49,367 bases of DNA from Bacillus australimaris (lineage in GTDB: Bacteria > Bacillota > Bacilli > Bacillales > Bacillaceae). Below are positions 25,059 through 33,845 of this stretch, piece by piece (position 1 is the first letter of the stretch; each line of letters begins with the position of its first letter). A program made the position numbers and the translations under genes. Location: NCBI RefSeq assembly GCF_001307105.1, contig NZ_LGYN01000005.1, forward strand, positions 1 through 49,367, written 5' to 3'. The notes under the pieces are model-generated. The model made no database searches, had not been told where the DNA came from, and saw nothing but the letters and a program-made list of their open reading frames with translations.

Positions 25059-25841
25059 CTATTGGCCTTTGTATTGAGGCGTTCGTTTTTCTTGGAAAGC
25101 TCGAAGACCTTCCGTTCGATCTTCTGTATCAATGAGCCGTAAATAACTTTCATATTCCTTCATCAGACCTGCATGCAAATCGTGATCAAGGCTTAATTGA
25201 ATCGCTTTTTTCGCTTCTTTTATGGCAAGCGGGCCATTTTTGGCGATTTGTTTTGCGAGAGAGAGTGCATCGTTCATGAGGGTATCTGCTAAAGAGATAT
25301 GCTCAATTAGTCCGATTTGGATGGCTTCTTCTGCTTGTAAAGGTGTCCCTGTGAAAATCAGTTCTTTTGCTTTACCGAGTCCAATCAGGCGCGGAAGTCG
25401 CTGCGTCCCTCCGGCTCCTGGTATGATAGCTAGTCCTGTTTCTGGCAGGCCGAGTCTTGCTCCGGCTCTTGCGATGCGGAGATCACAAGCGAGCGCGAGT
25501 TCAAGGCCTCCGCCAAGTGCGTGTCCGTTCATTACAGCAATGACAGGTACTGAAATGGCTTCAATTTCTATAAAGGTCTGCTGAATTGACAGAACAGCTG
25601 CTTTTGCTTCTGCCTCTGTCATCAATCGTCGTTCTTTTAAATCTGCTCCAGCGCAAAAGACGTTAGTACCGGCTCCTGTTATGAGCAGACAGCGGATACT
25701 TTCATCGTGGTTAATTTCTTGAATGATTTGATTGATCTCCTCCAGCATCGCAGTAGATAAGGAATTCGCTTGTTCTGGCCTGTTTAAAGTCATGATGCCG
25801 ATTTGTTCATCTTGTATTGAAAAATTGACCAATGATGTCAT
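25059..25841 (-). CDS. yngF: Methylglutaconyl-CoA hydratase (enoyl-CoA hydratase family)
   Basis: 260 aa crotonase fold. 'VFCAGADLKERRLM' (first oxyanion Gly/Ala) and 'ALGGGLELALACDLRIA' (second), then 'GLPETGLAIIPGAGGTQRLPRLIG' with the catalytic Glu positions. It hydrates 3-methylglutaconyl-CoA to 3-hydroxy-3-methylglutaryl-CoA in leucine breakdown; the exact substrate is inferred from the neighbours, since crotonases look alike. ATG at 25841 is 8 nt after AAAGGA and is preferred over the ATG at 25850, which overlaps that site. 12 nt downstream of yngG. Confidence 0.88.
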   Translation of the reverse strand: MTSLVNFSIQDEQIGIMTLNRPEQANSLSTAMLEEINQIIQEINHDESIRCLLITGAGTNVFCAGADLKERRLMTEAEAKAAVLSIQQTFIEIEAISVPVIAVMNGHALGGGLELALACDLRIARAGARLGLPETGLAIIPGAGGTQRLPRLIGLGKAKELIFTGTPLQAEEAIQIGLIEHISLADTLMNDALSLAKQIAKNGPLAIKEAKKAIQLSLDHDLHAGLMKEYESYLRLIDTEDRTEGLRAFQEKRTPQYKGQ

Positions 25842-25853
25842 GTCATTCATCCT

Positions 25854-26762
25854 TTATGAAGTAGTATGAGAGTGAAAAGCCCGTAAACAGTGGCTAGGCA
25901 GGGTTCGTTCTACTTTTGTTTCAATCCATTCTGCCGCTTTAATCAATGCAGGTAGATGAATATTTGTCTCAATTCCTAGCTTTTGAAGCATGTGCACCAC
26001 ATCCTCTGTCGCCACATTTCCGCTAGAGCCAGGGGCATACGGGCAGCCGCCAAGTCCGCCGCTAGAGGAATCAAATATTGTGATGCCAGCTTTTAATGCC
26101 GTATAGATATTGGCAAGGCCCATTCCTTTCGTATCATGAAAATGAAGAGCGATTTTATCAGCAGGAAAACGTTCAAGTAAAATATCTAAGCGCCTTTCTA
26201 CTTGAAGCGGATGGGCTTCTCCGATGGTGTCGCCAAGCGATATTTCATCAATGCCATAAGAAAGCAGAGTATCCGTTAACCGCAGGACTTGATCCATTGG
26301 CACTTGTTTTTCATATGGGCAGCCAAACACAGTGGAAATGTATGCTCGCGTGGTCTTTCCCTCTGCTTTTAAACTAGCTGTCATTTGTTTGATGACAGGA
26401 AGTGTTTCGTGGATGGATTGATTCATATTTTTCTTGTTATGTGTTTCACTAGAAGAGATAAACATAGCGCCTGTGTCAAGATTAGCTTCAAAAAAGTGAG
26501 CTAAGCCTTTTTCGTTAGGAATGAGTGCTGCATAGGTGACGTCGTCTTTTTTGTTTAAGGATTGGGTGAGTTCTTTGGCATCTTTTAAGGCTGGAACCCA
26601 TTTAGGATGAACAAATGATGTGACTTCAATATAAGGGAGGTCGGCTGCTGCGAGCAGATCAATCCACGTTCGCTTCTCGCTTGTCTCCAGCCAGACTGAT
26701 TCATTTTGCAGTCCGTCCCGAGGACCGACCTCCCTGATCATCACACTTTTTGGTAATGCCAT
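25854..26762 (-). CDS. yngG: Hydroxymethylglutaryl-CoA lyase
   Basis: 302 aa TIM-barrel lyase of the HMGL-like family. 'IREVGPRDGLQNE' is the N-terminal metal/catalytic motif; 'LHFHDTKGMGLANIYTAL' holds the metal-binding HxH; 'GLGGCPYAPGSSGNVATEDV' contains the active-site Cys loop specific to HMG-CoA lyases rather than isopropylmalate synthases. It splits HMG-CoA into acetyl-CoA and acetoacetate. Preceded by GGAGGGGG, start ATG 26762. Lies between the biotin carrier gene (13 nt upstream) and yngF. Confidence 0.93.
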   Translation of the reverse strand: MALPKSVMIREVGPRDGLQNESVWLETSEKRTWIDLLAAADLPYIEVTSFVHPKWVPALKDAKELTQSLNKKDDVTYAALIPNEKGLAHFFEANLDTGAMFISSSETHNKKNMNQSIHETLPVIKQMTASLKAEGKTTRAYISTVFGCPYEKQVPMDQVLRLTDTLLSYGIDEISLGDTIGEAHPLQVERRLDILLERFPADKIALHFHDTKGMGLANIYTALKAGITIFDSSSGGLGGCPYAPGSSGNVATEDVVHMLQKLGIETNIHLPALIKAAEWIETKVERTLPSHCLRAFHSHTTS

Positions 26763-26775
26763 CTCGCTCCCCCTC

Positions 26776-26991
26776 CTATTCTGTCAGCTCCAGAAGAATC
26801 TCTCCTTCATCAACAAATTCTCCCTCTGCCTTATGGACTTTACTGATGACACCAGCCTCATTTGCAACAATCGGAATCTCCATTTTCATTGATTCTAAAA
26901 TGGCGACCTCCTGCCCTTTTTGCACTTCATCCCCTTGTTTCACAAGAAGCTTCCATAAGTTTCCGGCCATTTGTATCGTGACAGTTTTCAT
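26776..26991 (-). CDS. yngHB: Biotin carrier protein of the acyl-CoA carboxylase
   Basis: 71 aa, a free-standing biotinyl domain: 'VAILESMKMEIPIVANEAG' with the lysine biotinylated in the MKM motif, in the hammerhead beta-sandwich fold. It shuttles carboxybiotin between the biotin carboxylase and YngE. It overlaps the 3' end of the biotin carboxylase gene by 4 nt (ATGA-type coupling), so the two are made in step. ATG at 26991 follows GGGAGGAAAA. Usual carriers are about 150 aa with a Pro/Ala linker; this one is the minimal domain only. Confidence 0.93.
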   Translation of the reverse strand: MKTVTIQMAGNLWKLLVKQGDEVQKGQEVAILESMKMEIPIVANEAGVISKVHKAEGEFVDEGEILLELTE

Positions 26992-28337
26992 GAACGGTTT
27001 TCCTCCCTTTTTTTCATGAGAAAATCGGTTGTGATGCTGCCTTGTGAGAAAGCAGAAGATCCGGCCATTTCTCTTAAAAGTGGTAAGTTGGTTTTGATCC
27101 CTTCTATTTCATATGCTTGTAAAGCCTCTTTTAATCGTTCTATTGCAAGTTTTCTTGTATCACCGTAAACGATCATTTTCGCAATCATTGGATCGTAAAA
27201 TGGGGTAATCACGCTCCCGCTTGTCACACTTGACTCATGACGGATAAAGGGAGCATCAGGCATAGATAGCCGGCTGATCGTTCCAGGTGATGGATAAAAG
27301 GTGACGGGATCTTCTGCATAGATTCTAACCTCGATGGCATGACCGATTTGATGAATATCTTCCTGGTTAAAGGAAAGCGGCTCTAATGCAGCAATTTTCA
27401 GCTGTTCCTCGACTAGGTCAATCCCTGTAATTTCTTCTGTGACAGGATGCTCTACTTGTAATCTCGTGTTCATTTCAAGGAAATAAAATTGCTGATTCTG
27501 ATCGACTAAACATTCAATCGTTCCTGCATTTTCATAGCCAATCGCTTTGGCAGCTTTAACGGCCATCTGTCCCATCTGATGTCTCACCGATTCATCGAGA
27601 CAGGCGGCTGGTGCTTCTTCAATGATTTTCTGATGTCTTCTTTGGAGAGAACAGTCGCGCTCAAATAAGTGAACCCCGTGGCCGAAGGAGTCAAAGAGAA
27701 CTTGGATTTCAACATGCCGTGCGTCTTCAATGACCTTTTCCATATACAGCGTCCCATCGTTGAAAAAGCTTTGTGCCCTTTTTTGATTTCCTTCAAAAGC
27801 TCTGTACAGCTCCTCATCATTTCGAACGAGCTGCATACCAATTCCGCCGCCTCCACTTGATGCCTTGAGCATAATCGGATAACCAAGCGACCGCGCTTGA
27901 CTGATCCCTTCTTCTGCATCATGAAGCGGGGCTGAAACGCCTGGTACAATTGGGATACCGGCTCGAGCCATTGTCTTTCTTGCTTCAATTTTATTCCCCA
28001 TTTGCTGAATGACTTGTGCGGATGGTCCAATAAAGGCCATTCCTTCGCTGCGGCACCGTTGGGCAAAGGCTGCATTCTCTGATAAGAGGCCATATCCAGG
28101 GTGGATGGCATCTGTGTTTGTCTGCTTGGCTGCCTCAATGATCGCTTCCATGTTTAAATAGCTTTCAGATACTTTTGCGCCTCCAATACAATAGGCGCTG
28201 TCTGCATCTTTCACATGAAGTGCATGCTGGTCTGCCTCTGAATAGACGGCGACGGTTTTGATCCCAAGCCTTTTACACGTTCGAATAATTCGCCGGGCAA
28301 TTTCGCCTCTGTTTGCAATCAGTACTTTTTGAAACAT
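26988..28337 (-). CDS. yngHA: Biotin carboxylase subunit (AccC-like) of acyl-CoA carboxylase
   Basis: 449 aa. 'FQKVLIANRGEIARRIIRTCKRLGIKTVAVYSEAD' is the biotin carboxylase N-domain; 'IMLKASSGGGGIGMQ' the ATP-grasp glycine loop; 'ERDCSLQRRHQKIIEEAPA' and 'FLEMNTRLQVEHPVTE' hold catalytic and metal-binding Glu/Arg residues. It carboxylates biotin on the small carrier protein with ATP and bicarbonate. GTG at 28349 overlaps the ribosome site AAAGGAG; ATG at 28337 (MFQKVLIANRGEIA) is preferred. It starts just past the end of yngI. A paralogue of housekeeping accC is expected elsewhere in the genome. Confidence 0.92.
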   Translation of the reverse strand: MFQKVLIANRGEIARRIIRTCKRLGIKTVAVYSEADQHALHVKDADSAYCIGGAKVSESYLNMEAIIEAAKQTNTDAIHPGYGLLSENAAFAQRCRSEGMAFIGPSAQVIQQMGNKIEARKTMARAGIPIVPGVSAPLHDAEEGISQARSLGYPIMLKASSGGGGIGMQLVRNDEELYRAFEGNQKRAQSFFNDGTLYMEKVIEDARHVEIQVLFDSFGHGVHLFERDCSLQRRHQKIIEEAPAACLDESVRHQMGQMAVKAAKAIGYENAGTIECLVDQNQQFYFLEMNTRLQVEHPVTEEITGIDLVEEQLKIAALEPLSFNQEDIHQIGHAIEVRIYAEDPVTFYPSPGTISRLSMPDAPFIRHESSVTSGSVITPFYDPMIAKMIVYGDTRKLAIERLKEALQAYEIEGIKTNLPLLREMAGSSAFSQGSITTDFLMKKREENRS

Positions 28338-28345
28338 CGCTGCCT

Positions 28346-29989
28346 TCACTCCTTTATTAGATCAAGCGCCTGTTTTTTTAGACGAAATTTTTGAATCTTC
28401 CCTGATGCGGTCATTGGATACTCATCAGTGATGAAAAAATATTTAGGAATTTTGTAGCGTGCCATTTGTGACTCGCAATAGCTGGTTAACGTCTCAATCG
28501 TCACCGTGTGACCTTGCTTGAGACGAATAAATGCGGCTGCTTCTTCCCCGTAGATTTCGTCAGGTATACCCACGACCTGCGCATCAAGAATTGCGGGATG
28601 CGTATAAAGAACATCCTCAATCTCTTTTGGGTAAACATTCTCCCCGCCTCTAATGATCATATCTTTGAGCCGGCCTGTGATTTTCACATAGCCATCCTCA
28701 TCCATCTCCGCTAAATCCCCTGTATGAAGCCAGCCGTCCTCATCAATGACGTCATTTGTGGCTTCTTCATTTTTATAGTAGCCTTTCATCACATGGTACC
28801 CTCTTGTGCACAGCTCTCCTTGCTTTCCTCTTGGCACTTCAACCAGCGTGCCTGGTGCGGTGATTTTCACTTCGATGTGTGGAAGCGCCCGGCCGACCGT
28901 TTGAACCCGTCTCTCAAATGAATCATCCGTTCTTGTTTGGGTAATGACAGGCGAGCTTTCAGTCTGACCGTAAGCAATGGTGAGCTCCTTCAGTCCCATT
29001 TGTTCAATGACTGCTTTCATCACATGGGATGGACAAAGAGATCCTGCCATAATGCCCGTTCGTAATGTGGACAGATCGTATTGGTGAAAATTTGAATGGT
29101 TGAGCTCTGCAATAAACATCGTTGGGACGCCGTGTAGAACAGTACACTTCTCTTTTTCGACTGTTTGAAGAACTCGCTCTGGATGGAAGGATTCAACTGG
29201 AATGATCGTTCCGCCTTTTGTGAAACATGCAAGCACACCAAGAACAGATCCAAAGCAATGAAAAAATGGAACGGGGATACACATTCGGTCCTGCTGGGTG
29301 AGCTTCATACAATCTGCAATTTGGCTGGCATTGCAGACGATGTTTGTATGGCTGAGCATGACTCCTTTTGGGAAGCCGGTTGTGCCTGAAGTATATTGCA
29401 TATTAATGACATCATCCGGCACAAGCTCATCCATTCGTTTCGTCCACTCATGATCCCCTGTTCTTTTGGCAGCTGCTTGAATACTGTTCCAACTGCGCAT
29501 GCCCTTTGGCGTGTGCTCGCCAATATAGATGATGCTTTTTAAAAAAGGAAATGATGCGGATGTCATTTCAAACTCGTCTTGATCAGCAGTTTGAAGCTCT
29601 GGAATAAGCTCTTCAAGCATCTTCACATAAGACGTTTCTTTAAACCCGTCTACGATAAATAGCATGCTGCTATCAGAGTGCTTAAGTAAATAAGCGAGTT
29701 CCTGTGATTGAAAATTCGTATTGACGGTGACTAGAACGGCTCCGATAGAGGCGCAGGCGAATTGCAATATGAGCCATTCAGGTATATTTGGTGCCATAAT
29801 GGCGATATGATCCCCTTTTTGAACCCCTAATGCCATTAGACCTTTCCCTGTTACCTTGACTTCTCGATAAAACGCTTCATATGAAAAACGTAAAGAACGT
29901 TCTGGATACACAATGGCTTCATGTGCTGGGTGCTGCTCCATTCTCTCTTTTAATAGGGAGCCGATTGTTTGTGGATGAATCGACATCAT
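28346..29989 (-). CDS. yngI: AMP-dependent acyl-CoA synthetase
   Basis: 547 aa ANL ligase. P-loop 'MQYTSGTTGFPKGVMLSH', A5 'AYGQTESSPV', A7-A8 'WLHTGDLAEMDEDGYVKITGRLKDMIIRGGENVYP' and catalytic lysine in 'YPMTASGKIQKFRLKK'. It resembles medium-chain/short branched acyl ligases such as B. subtilis YngI. In this operon it probably activates isovalerate or related branched acids to CoA esters so that YngJ can oxidise them; this is inference. GGAGGAGG precedes the ATG pair at 29989. A 42-nt gap to yngJ contains a cre-like sequence. Confidence 0.9.
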   Translation of the reverse strand: MMSIHPQTIGSLLKERMEQHPAHEAIVYPERSLRFSYEAFYREVKVTGKGLMALGVQKGDHIAIMAPNIPEWLILQFACASIGAVLVTVNTNFQSQELAYLLKHSDSSMLFIVDGFKETSYVKMLEELIPELQTADQDEFEMTSASFPFLKSIIYIGEHTPKGMRSWNSIQAAAKRTGDHEWTKRMDELVPDDVINMQYTSGTTGFPKGVMLSHTNIVCNASQIADCMKLTQQDRMCIPVPFFHCFGSVLGVLACFTKGGTIIPVESFHPERVLQTVEKEKCTVLHGVPTMFIAELNHSNFHQYDLSTLRTGIMAGSLCPSHVMKAVIEQMGLKELTIAYGQTESSPVITQTRTDDSFERRVQTVGRALPHIEVKITAPGTLVEVPRGKQGELCTRGYHVMKGYYKNEEATNDVIDEDGWLHTGDLAEMDEDGYVKITGRLKDMIIRGGENVYPKEIEDVLYTHPAILDAQVVGIPDEIYGEEAAAFIRLKQGHTVTIETLTSYCESQMARYKIPKYFFITDEYPMTASGKIQKFRLKKQALDLIKE

Positions 29990-30009
29990 GGCTTTCCTCC
30001 TCCATTGAT

Positions 30010-30023
30010 GGTAAGCGTTTTCA
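30010..30023. promoter_or_regulatory. Probable cre site inside the yng operon
   Basis: GGTAAGCGTTTTCA fits the 14-nt CcpA consensus at every position but the first (G for T). It lies between yngJ and yngI, so CcpA could act as a roadblock to the downstream seven genes. Confidence 0.6.
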
Positions 30024-30031
30024 TTAAAGGG

Positions 30032-31174
30032 TTACGCTAACAGTTGTCTTGCGATGACTAGACGCTGAATTTCAGAGGTTCCTTCTCCAATTTCCATCAG
30101 TTTGGCATCTCTCACAAGCCGCTCTACACCACATTCTTTCATATAGCCTGTTCCTCCGTGTATTTGGACAGCTTCAAGGCTTGCTTTTGTCGCCATTTCA
30201 GAAGCGAAAAGCTTGGCATAGGCAGCTTCCTTTGTAAATGGCTTGCCGTGATCTTTCAGCCAAGCCGCTTTCCAAACCATTTGCCTGGCGAGCTCTATAT
30301 GCATCGCCATATCTGCCAGCTTAAACTGAATGGCTTGAAAGGAAGAAAGGGTTTGACCAAATTGTTTTCTTTCCTTTGCGTAGGAGAGTGAAGCATCAAG
30401 TGCAGCTTGTGCGATGCCAACAGATAACGCAGCAATCGAAATGCGTCCCCCGTCTAATGTATATAAAAATTGCTTGAAGCCTTTCTCTCGGTCTCCTAAT
30501 AGATGATGTTCTGGTACACGGACGCCGTCTAAAATGATTTCAGCTGTATCTGAACCGCGCACGCCCATTTTGTCATATGGATTTGTAATGGAAAGCCCTT
30601 TTTGCCCTTTCTCCACAATGAAGGCGGAGATGATTGGATGGCCGTGCTCATCATGATCCGAGACAGCGGTGACGATAATGGTTCTGGCAAAATTGGCATT
30701 TGTGATCCAGCACTTCTCCCCGCTGATCACATACTCTTGTCCTTCTTTGACTGCTTTTGTTTTCGTCCCTTTTGCATCTGATCCTGCGTTTGGTTCTGTT
30801 AATCCGAAGGAACCGAGTGCTGTTCCAGATGCCAGCGGGACAAGGTGATCCATCTTTTGCTCTTCTGTACCAAAGTAATAAAGCGGGCTTGCGCCTAAGG
30901 ATACGGCTGCGGCATAGCTAAGACCCGTGCTCGCACACTGTTTTCCGATTTCTTCTACAGCGAGTGCATACGATATCGTATCTCCTCCCGAGCCCCCGTA
31001 TTTCTCTGGAAAGGGGATACCCATAAAGCCGAGCTCCCCCATTTTTTGAAACGTTTTGGCTGGGAATACGGCCTGCTCATCAATGGTTTGAGCGAGTGGT
31101 GCAATTTCTTCTTTGGCGAAGTCCTTGACCATCTGGCGGATCATTTGTTGTTCTTTCGTTAATTCAAAATCCAT
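30032..31174 (-). CDS. yngJ: Acyl-CoA dehydrogenase, probably isovaleryl-CoA specific
   Basis: 380 aa FAD enzyme. 'FGLTEPNAGSDAKGTKTKAV' (FAD/substrate loop), 'CWITNANFARTIIVTAV', 'RKQFGQTLSSFQAIQFKLADMA' and 'RDAKLMEIGEGTSEIQRLVIARQLL' are standard acyl-CoA dehydrogenase signatures. It would oxidise isovaleryl-CoA to 3-methylcrotonyl-CoA and pass electrons to electron-transferring flavoprotein. The chain length is deduced from the operon, not from the sequence. ATG at 31174 follows AAAGGGGG by 7 nt; the longer frame to 31204 has no support. First gene of the operon; in B. subtilis the equivalent operon is expressed in the mother cell under sigma-E, but no clear sigma-E promoter was found here. 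Confidence 0.9.
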   Translation of the reverse strand: MDFELTKEQQMIRQMVKDFAKEEIAPLAQTIDEQAVFPAKTFQKMGELGFMGIPFPEKYGGSGGDTISYALAVEEIGKQCASTGLSYAAAVSLGASPLYYFGTEEQKMDHLVPLASGTALGSFGLTEPNAGSDAKGTKTKAVKEGQEYVISGEKCWITNANFARTIIVTAVSDHDEHGHPIISAFIVEKGQKGLSITNPYDKMGVRGSDTAEIILDGVRVPEHHLLGDREKGFKQFLYTLDGGRISIAALSVGIAQAALDASLSYAKERKQFGQTLSSFQAIQFKLADMAMHIELARQMVWKAAWLKDHGKPFTKEAAYAKLFASEMATKASLEAVQIHGGTGYMKECGVERLVRDAKLMEIGEGTSEIQRLVIARQLLA

Positions 31175-31280
31175 CTTCTTTCCCCCTTTGGCTCTTTCTA
31201 TCATATTTATTAATCAAGCGACAGCTTCATGCCAAGCTCAATTGAATTCAGAAAATTAAAATAAAAATAGTAGCAAAAAA

Positions 31281-31324
31281 GAAAAAAGCATCAATGAAGA
31301 AAAAACCTCACTCATGCTTTTTTC
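31281..31324 (-). terminator. Terminator after yngK
   Basis: GAAAAAAGCAT (31281-31291) / ATGCTTTTTTC (31314-31324) around a 22-nt loop, T-rich on the minus-strand exit. It begins just past the yngK stop and separates it from yngJ. Confidence 0.65.
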
Positions 31325-31325
31325 G

Positions 31326-32864
31326 TTATTTTACTATTTTTGTAGAAGGCTTGCTTTCGTGGTGAAGGCGATTGAGAGCCGTTACCTTGTAAGTATCAGG
31401 CTTCTTTTGATCGGCTGGGAGGTCTTTAACAGTTGTTATGGAGCCTTTTTCCTTTCGGATCGTTTGCAGTAATTCATATGTTCCTTTATTTGTCAATCGA
31501 TAGACTGCATAATAGGATGCGGTAGAATGCGAATCATTTTTGATTTGTAAAGCCGCACCATCGGCTGTCTTTTTCACAGATTGAATGATTGGTTTTTTAG
31601 GCGCTTTTTGATGAAGCCATGGCATTTCTGGGATGAGAGCCGGTTTTCGGTATGACTCTTCTATCAATCGGTCCTTTACATCTAAAGGGTTGCGATTGAT
31701 ATCCTTCAGGCTGAAATGCATGCTTCCCTGCACAAGCTGTGACTGCCTGTTCAGCTCAATCTGCCTAAAATATTCTTCCGGGTCAGACCAAGCAGGATCA
31801 CTGTTTTGATTAATTTTATACGTCGCCTGACCAATGTACAGGTGAACCGGCTCTCCTTTCACCTCATTTGACCACCATTTTGTTAGCACGTCATAAGCGG
31901 CTGCTTGAAAGCCAATGCTCCAGTAAATTTGTGGAGTGATGTAATCAATATCGTGCTGCTGAATCCACTCTCTTGTATCGGCATACAAATCATCGTAATT
32001 GGTCATACCTGCTGTGGTGTTTGAACCAGTCGGGTCATCTTTTATATTGCGCCATACACCGAATGGACTAATACCGAATTTCACATAAGGCTTTTCTTTC
32101 TTAATGGTGGCGTTGATTTGCTTCACCAATTGGTTCACATTGTCTCTTCGCCAATCTTCTATATGTGTAAATGCTTTTTTCCCATATGTTTCATACGTTT
32201 CTTGATCTGGAAACGGGACACCGGCTATTTTATTCGGGTAAAAATAATCATCCATATGCACCGCATCAATATCGTAGTTTTTCACGACTTCTTCAATGCC
32301 GCCGACAATGAAGTCCTGTGCCTCAGGAATGCCTGGATTGTAATAAAGCTGGTTCCCATATGCAATGGTCCATTCAGGATGCTGTCTTGCAGGGTGATCG
32401 GCTGATAAACGGCTGAGGTCGGTGTGATTCATTGTGATTCGATAAGGGTTAAACCAAGCGTGAAATTCAAGACCGCGTTGATGAGCTTCTTCGATCATAA
32501 ACGCAAGCGGATCATACCCAGGATCTTTCCCTTGTGTTCCAGTCAAATATTCTGACCACGGCCCGTAAGCCGAAGGATAAAAAGCATCTGCTGTTGGTTT
32601 TATTTGCATGATGACGGCATTCATATTCATCGCTTTGATCTCATCTAACAAATGAATGAGCTCTTGTTTTTGCTCCGCTGCAGACAATCCTTTCTTTGAA
32701 GGCCAATCTAAATTATAAACCGATGCGACCCATACCGCGCGCATCTCTCTAGTGCTTTCAAGCTTCCCTTTTGACATTGGACGAGCTAGACTGCTAGAAG
32801 GAATCAATAAAAGGACAAACATCAACATGAATGTTAAAACCGTCATACTGATCTTTTTCAGCAT
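31326..32864 (-). CDS. yngK: Secreted glycosyl-hydrolase-like protein (GHL10/DUF187)
   Basis: 512 aa. Signal peptide about 1-28 (Lys-Lys, then a hydrophobic stretch ending SSSLA). The TIM-barrel GHL10 domain (about 35-370) begins 'EMRAVWVASVYNLDWPSKKG' and includes 'AWFNPYRI', 'YDIDAVHMDDYFYP' with acidic residues in the family's catalytic position, and 'YITPQIYWSIGF'. A C-terminal fibronectin-like domain follows (about 420-510). The family is thought to cleave cell-wall or extracellular glycans; substrate unknown. ATG at 32864 is spaced from AGGTG better than the ATG at 32873. In B. subtilis yngK also neighbours yngJ. It lies 24 nt after the phosphatase gene and is probably cotranscribed with it. 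Confidence 0.9.
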   Translation of the reverse strand: MLKKISMTVLTFMLMFVLLLIPSSSLARPMSKGKLESTREMRAVWVASVYNLDWPSKKGLSAAEQKQELIHLLDEIKAMNMNAVIMQIKPTADAFYPSAYGPWSEYLTGTQGKDPGYDPLAFMIEEAHQRGLEFHAWFNPYRITMNHTDLSRLSADHPARQHPEWTIAYGNQLYYNPGIPEAQDFIVGGIEEVVKNYDIDAVHMDDYFYPNKIAGVPFPDQETYETYGKKAFTHIEDWRRDNVNQLVKQINATIKKEKPYVKFGISPFGVWRNIKDDPTGSNTTAGMTNYDDLYADTREWIQQHDIDYITPQIYWSIGFQAAAYDVLTKWWSNEVKGEPVHLYIGQATYKINQNSDPAWSDPEEYFRQIELNRQSQLVQGSMHFSLKDINRNPLDVKDRLIEESYRKPALIPEMPWLHQKAPKKPIIQSVKKTADGAALQIKNDSHSTASYYAVYRLTNKGTYELLQTIRKEKGSITTVKDLPADQKKPDTYKVTALNRLHHESKPSTKIVK

Positions 32865-32888
32865 GTTTTGCATCACCTCATATTAAGT

Positions 32889-33695
32889 TTATTCTGCTTT
32901 TTGTGATGGAATGCCAGCAGATGGTGTAAGCAGCATGTTTTTCATTTCATGAAGCTGAGCTTCTGGTACGTCACAGGCTTCGATTAAATACCGCTCTGCA
33001 CTCCCGTATGTCTCCAGCATCTCGTTCAGCACATCTTCCAGATAATCTTGCTGCACACCGAGAAGCGGCTGAATTTGCTTTTTTGACACCCGGTATAAAC
33101 TCATCAAGCGGACAAATCGTTCCTGCCTTCTGATAAGCATTTGTACTCCTTCGTTAGAGCGCATGTATTCACTTAAAACGACAGGCAGCGGTACACCTGC
33201 TGTTAATTGAATCAGGCCAGATAAAAAGCCTGTGCGATCCTTACCGCTTGTGCAGTGAAGCATTAACGGGTAATTGCTCTTGTCTGCAAGCAGTGAGAAC
33301 AGCTGCTGTATCTCCTCTTTACGCTCGGTGAGCATGCTTTGATATAAATCTTTCATAATTGGTGTAAATGAGAGAGACTTCCCCTCTTTTACGAGCATAC
33401 GAAACATGGTCCATTTACTTGGCATCTTACTGTCAGGCTGCATCGGAATATGAACGATTTTGTCGTGTTCCTTGATCTTTGGTGGATGTGATTTACGTTC
33501 TGAGGTTGTTCGGAGGTCACAAACGGTTTGAATCCCGAGCTTTGAGAATATCTCGATATCTTGTTTTGTCAAACGGGATAAATCTGCGGATCGATAAATC
33601 ATTCCCTGCCTCATCATCATTTGATCAGTTGTTTGAAGTCCCCCTACTTCTCTAAAATTCGCAAGTTTTGAAAATGGGGTGTTTGATTGATTCAT
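32889..33695 (-). CDS. IphP-type tyrosine-protein phosphatase
   Basis: 268 aa. P-loop 'LHCTSGKDRTGFLSGL' (Cys nucleophile, Arg, CX5R) with an upstream 'NFREVGGL' and 'YRSADLSRLTKQDIE' typical of the IphP/atypical dual-specificity phosphatase family. It removes phosphate from tyrosine (or phosphoinositide-like) substrates; target unknown. ATG at 33695 follows GGAAAGGA; the upstream frame to 33737 covers the control region. It starts an apparent two-gene unit with yngK, an unusual pairing of a cytoplasmic phosphatase and a secreted hydrolase-like protein. Confidence 0.88.
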   Translation of the reverse strand: MNQSNTPFSKLANFREVGGLQTTDQMMMRQGMIYRSADLSRLTKQDIEIFSKLGIQTVCDLRTTSERKSHPPKIKEHDKIVHIPMQPDSKMPSKWTMFRMLVKEGKSLSFTPIMKDLYQSMLTERKEEIQQLFSLLADKSNYPLMLHCTSGKDRTGFLSGLIQLTAGVPLPVVLSEYMRSNEGVQMLIRRQERFVRLMSLYRVSKKQIQPLLGVQQDYLEDVLNEMLETYGSAERYLIEACDVPEAQLHEMKNMLLTPSAGIPSQKAE

Positions 33696-33803
33696 AGAAG
33701 TGAAAGTCCTTTCCAGTTTCGTTCTTCTCTCTATCATACGCTTTTATAGAAAAGGAGAAAAGGGAACTAATTGATCTATTCATCATGTAAGAGAATTTAT
33801 TGG

Positions 33804-33809
33804 TATAAT
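33804..33809 (+). promoter_or_regulatory. Extended -10 promoter of the DeoR-type gene
   Basis: TGGTATAAT (TATAAT at 33804-33809) with the TGn extension and a poor -35, 36 nt upstream of the start codon. Confidence 0.6.
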
Positions 33810-33845
33810 GGAAAAAGACATTCGGATTGATTGGAGATATGAAGC

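Noticed and set aside
27584..28138. 184-codon frame on the same strand inside the biotin carboxylase gene
   Set aside because: Out-of-frame shadow of a clear biotin carboxylase; no own ribosome site.
31175..31280. Sigma-E promoter ahead of yngJ
   Set aside because: Expected from B. subtilis, but no pair close enough to the sigma-E consensus was found by eye.
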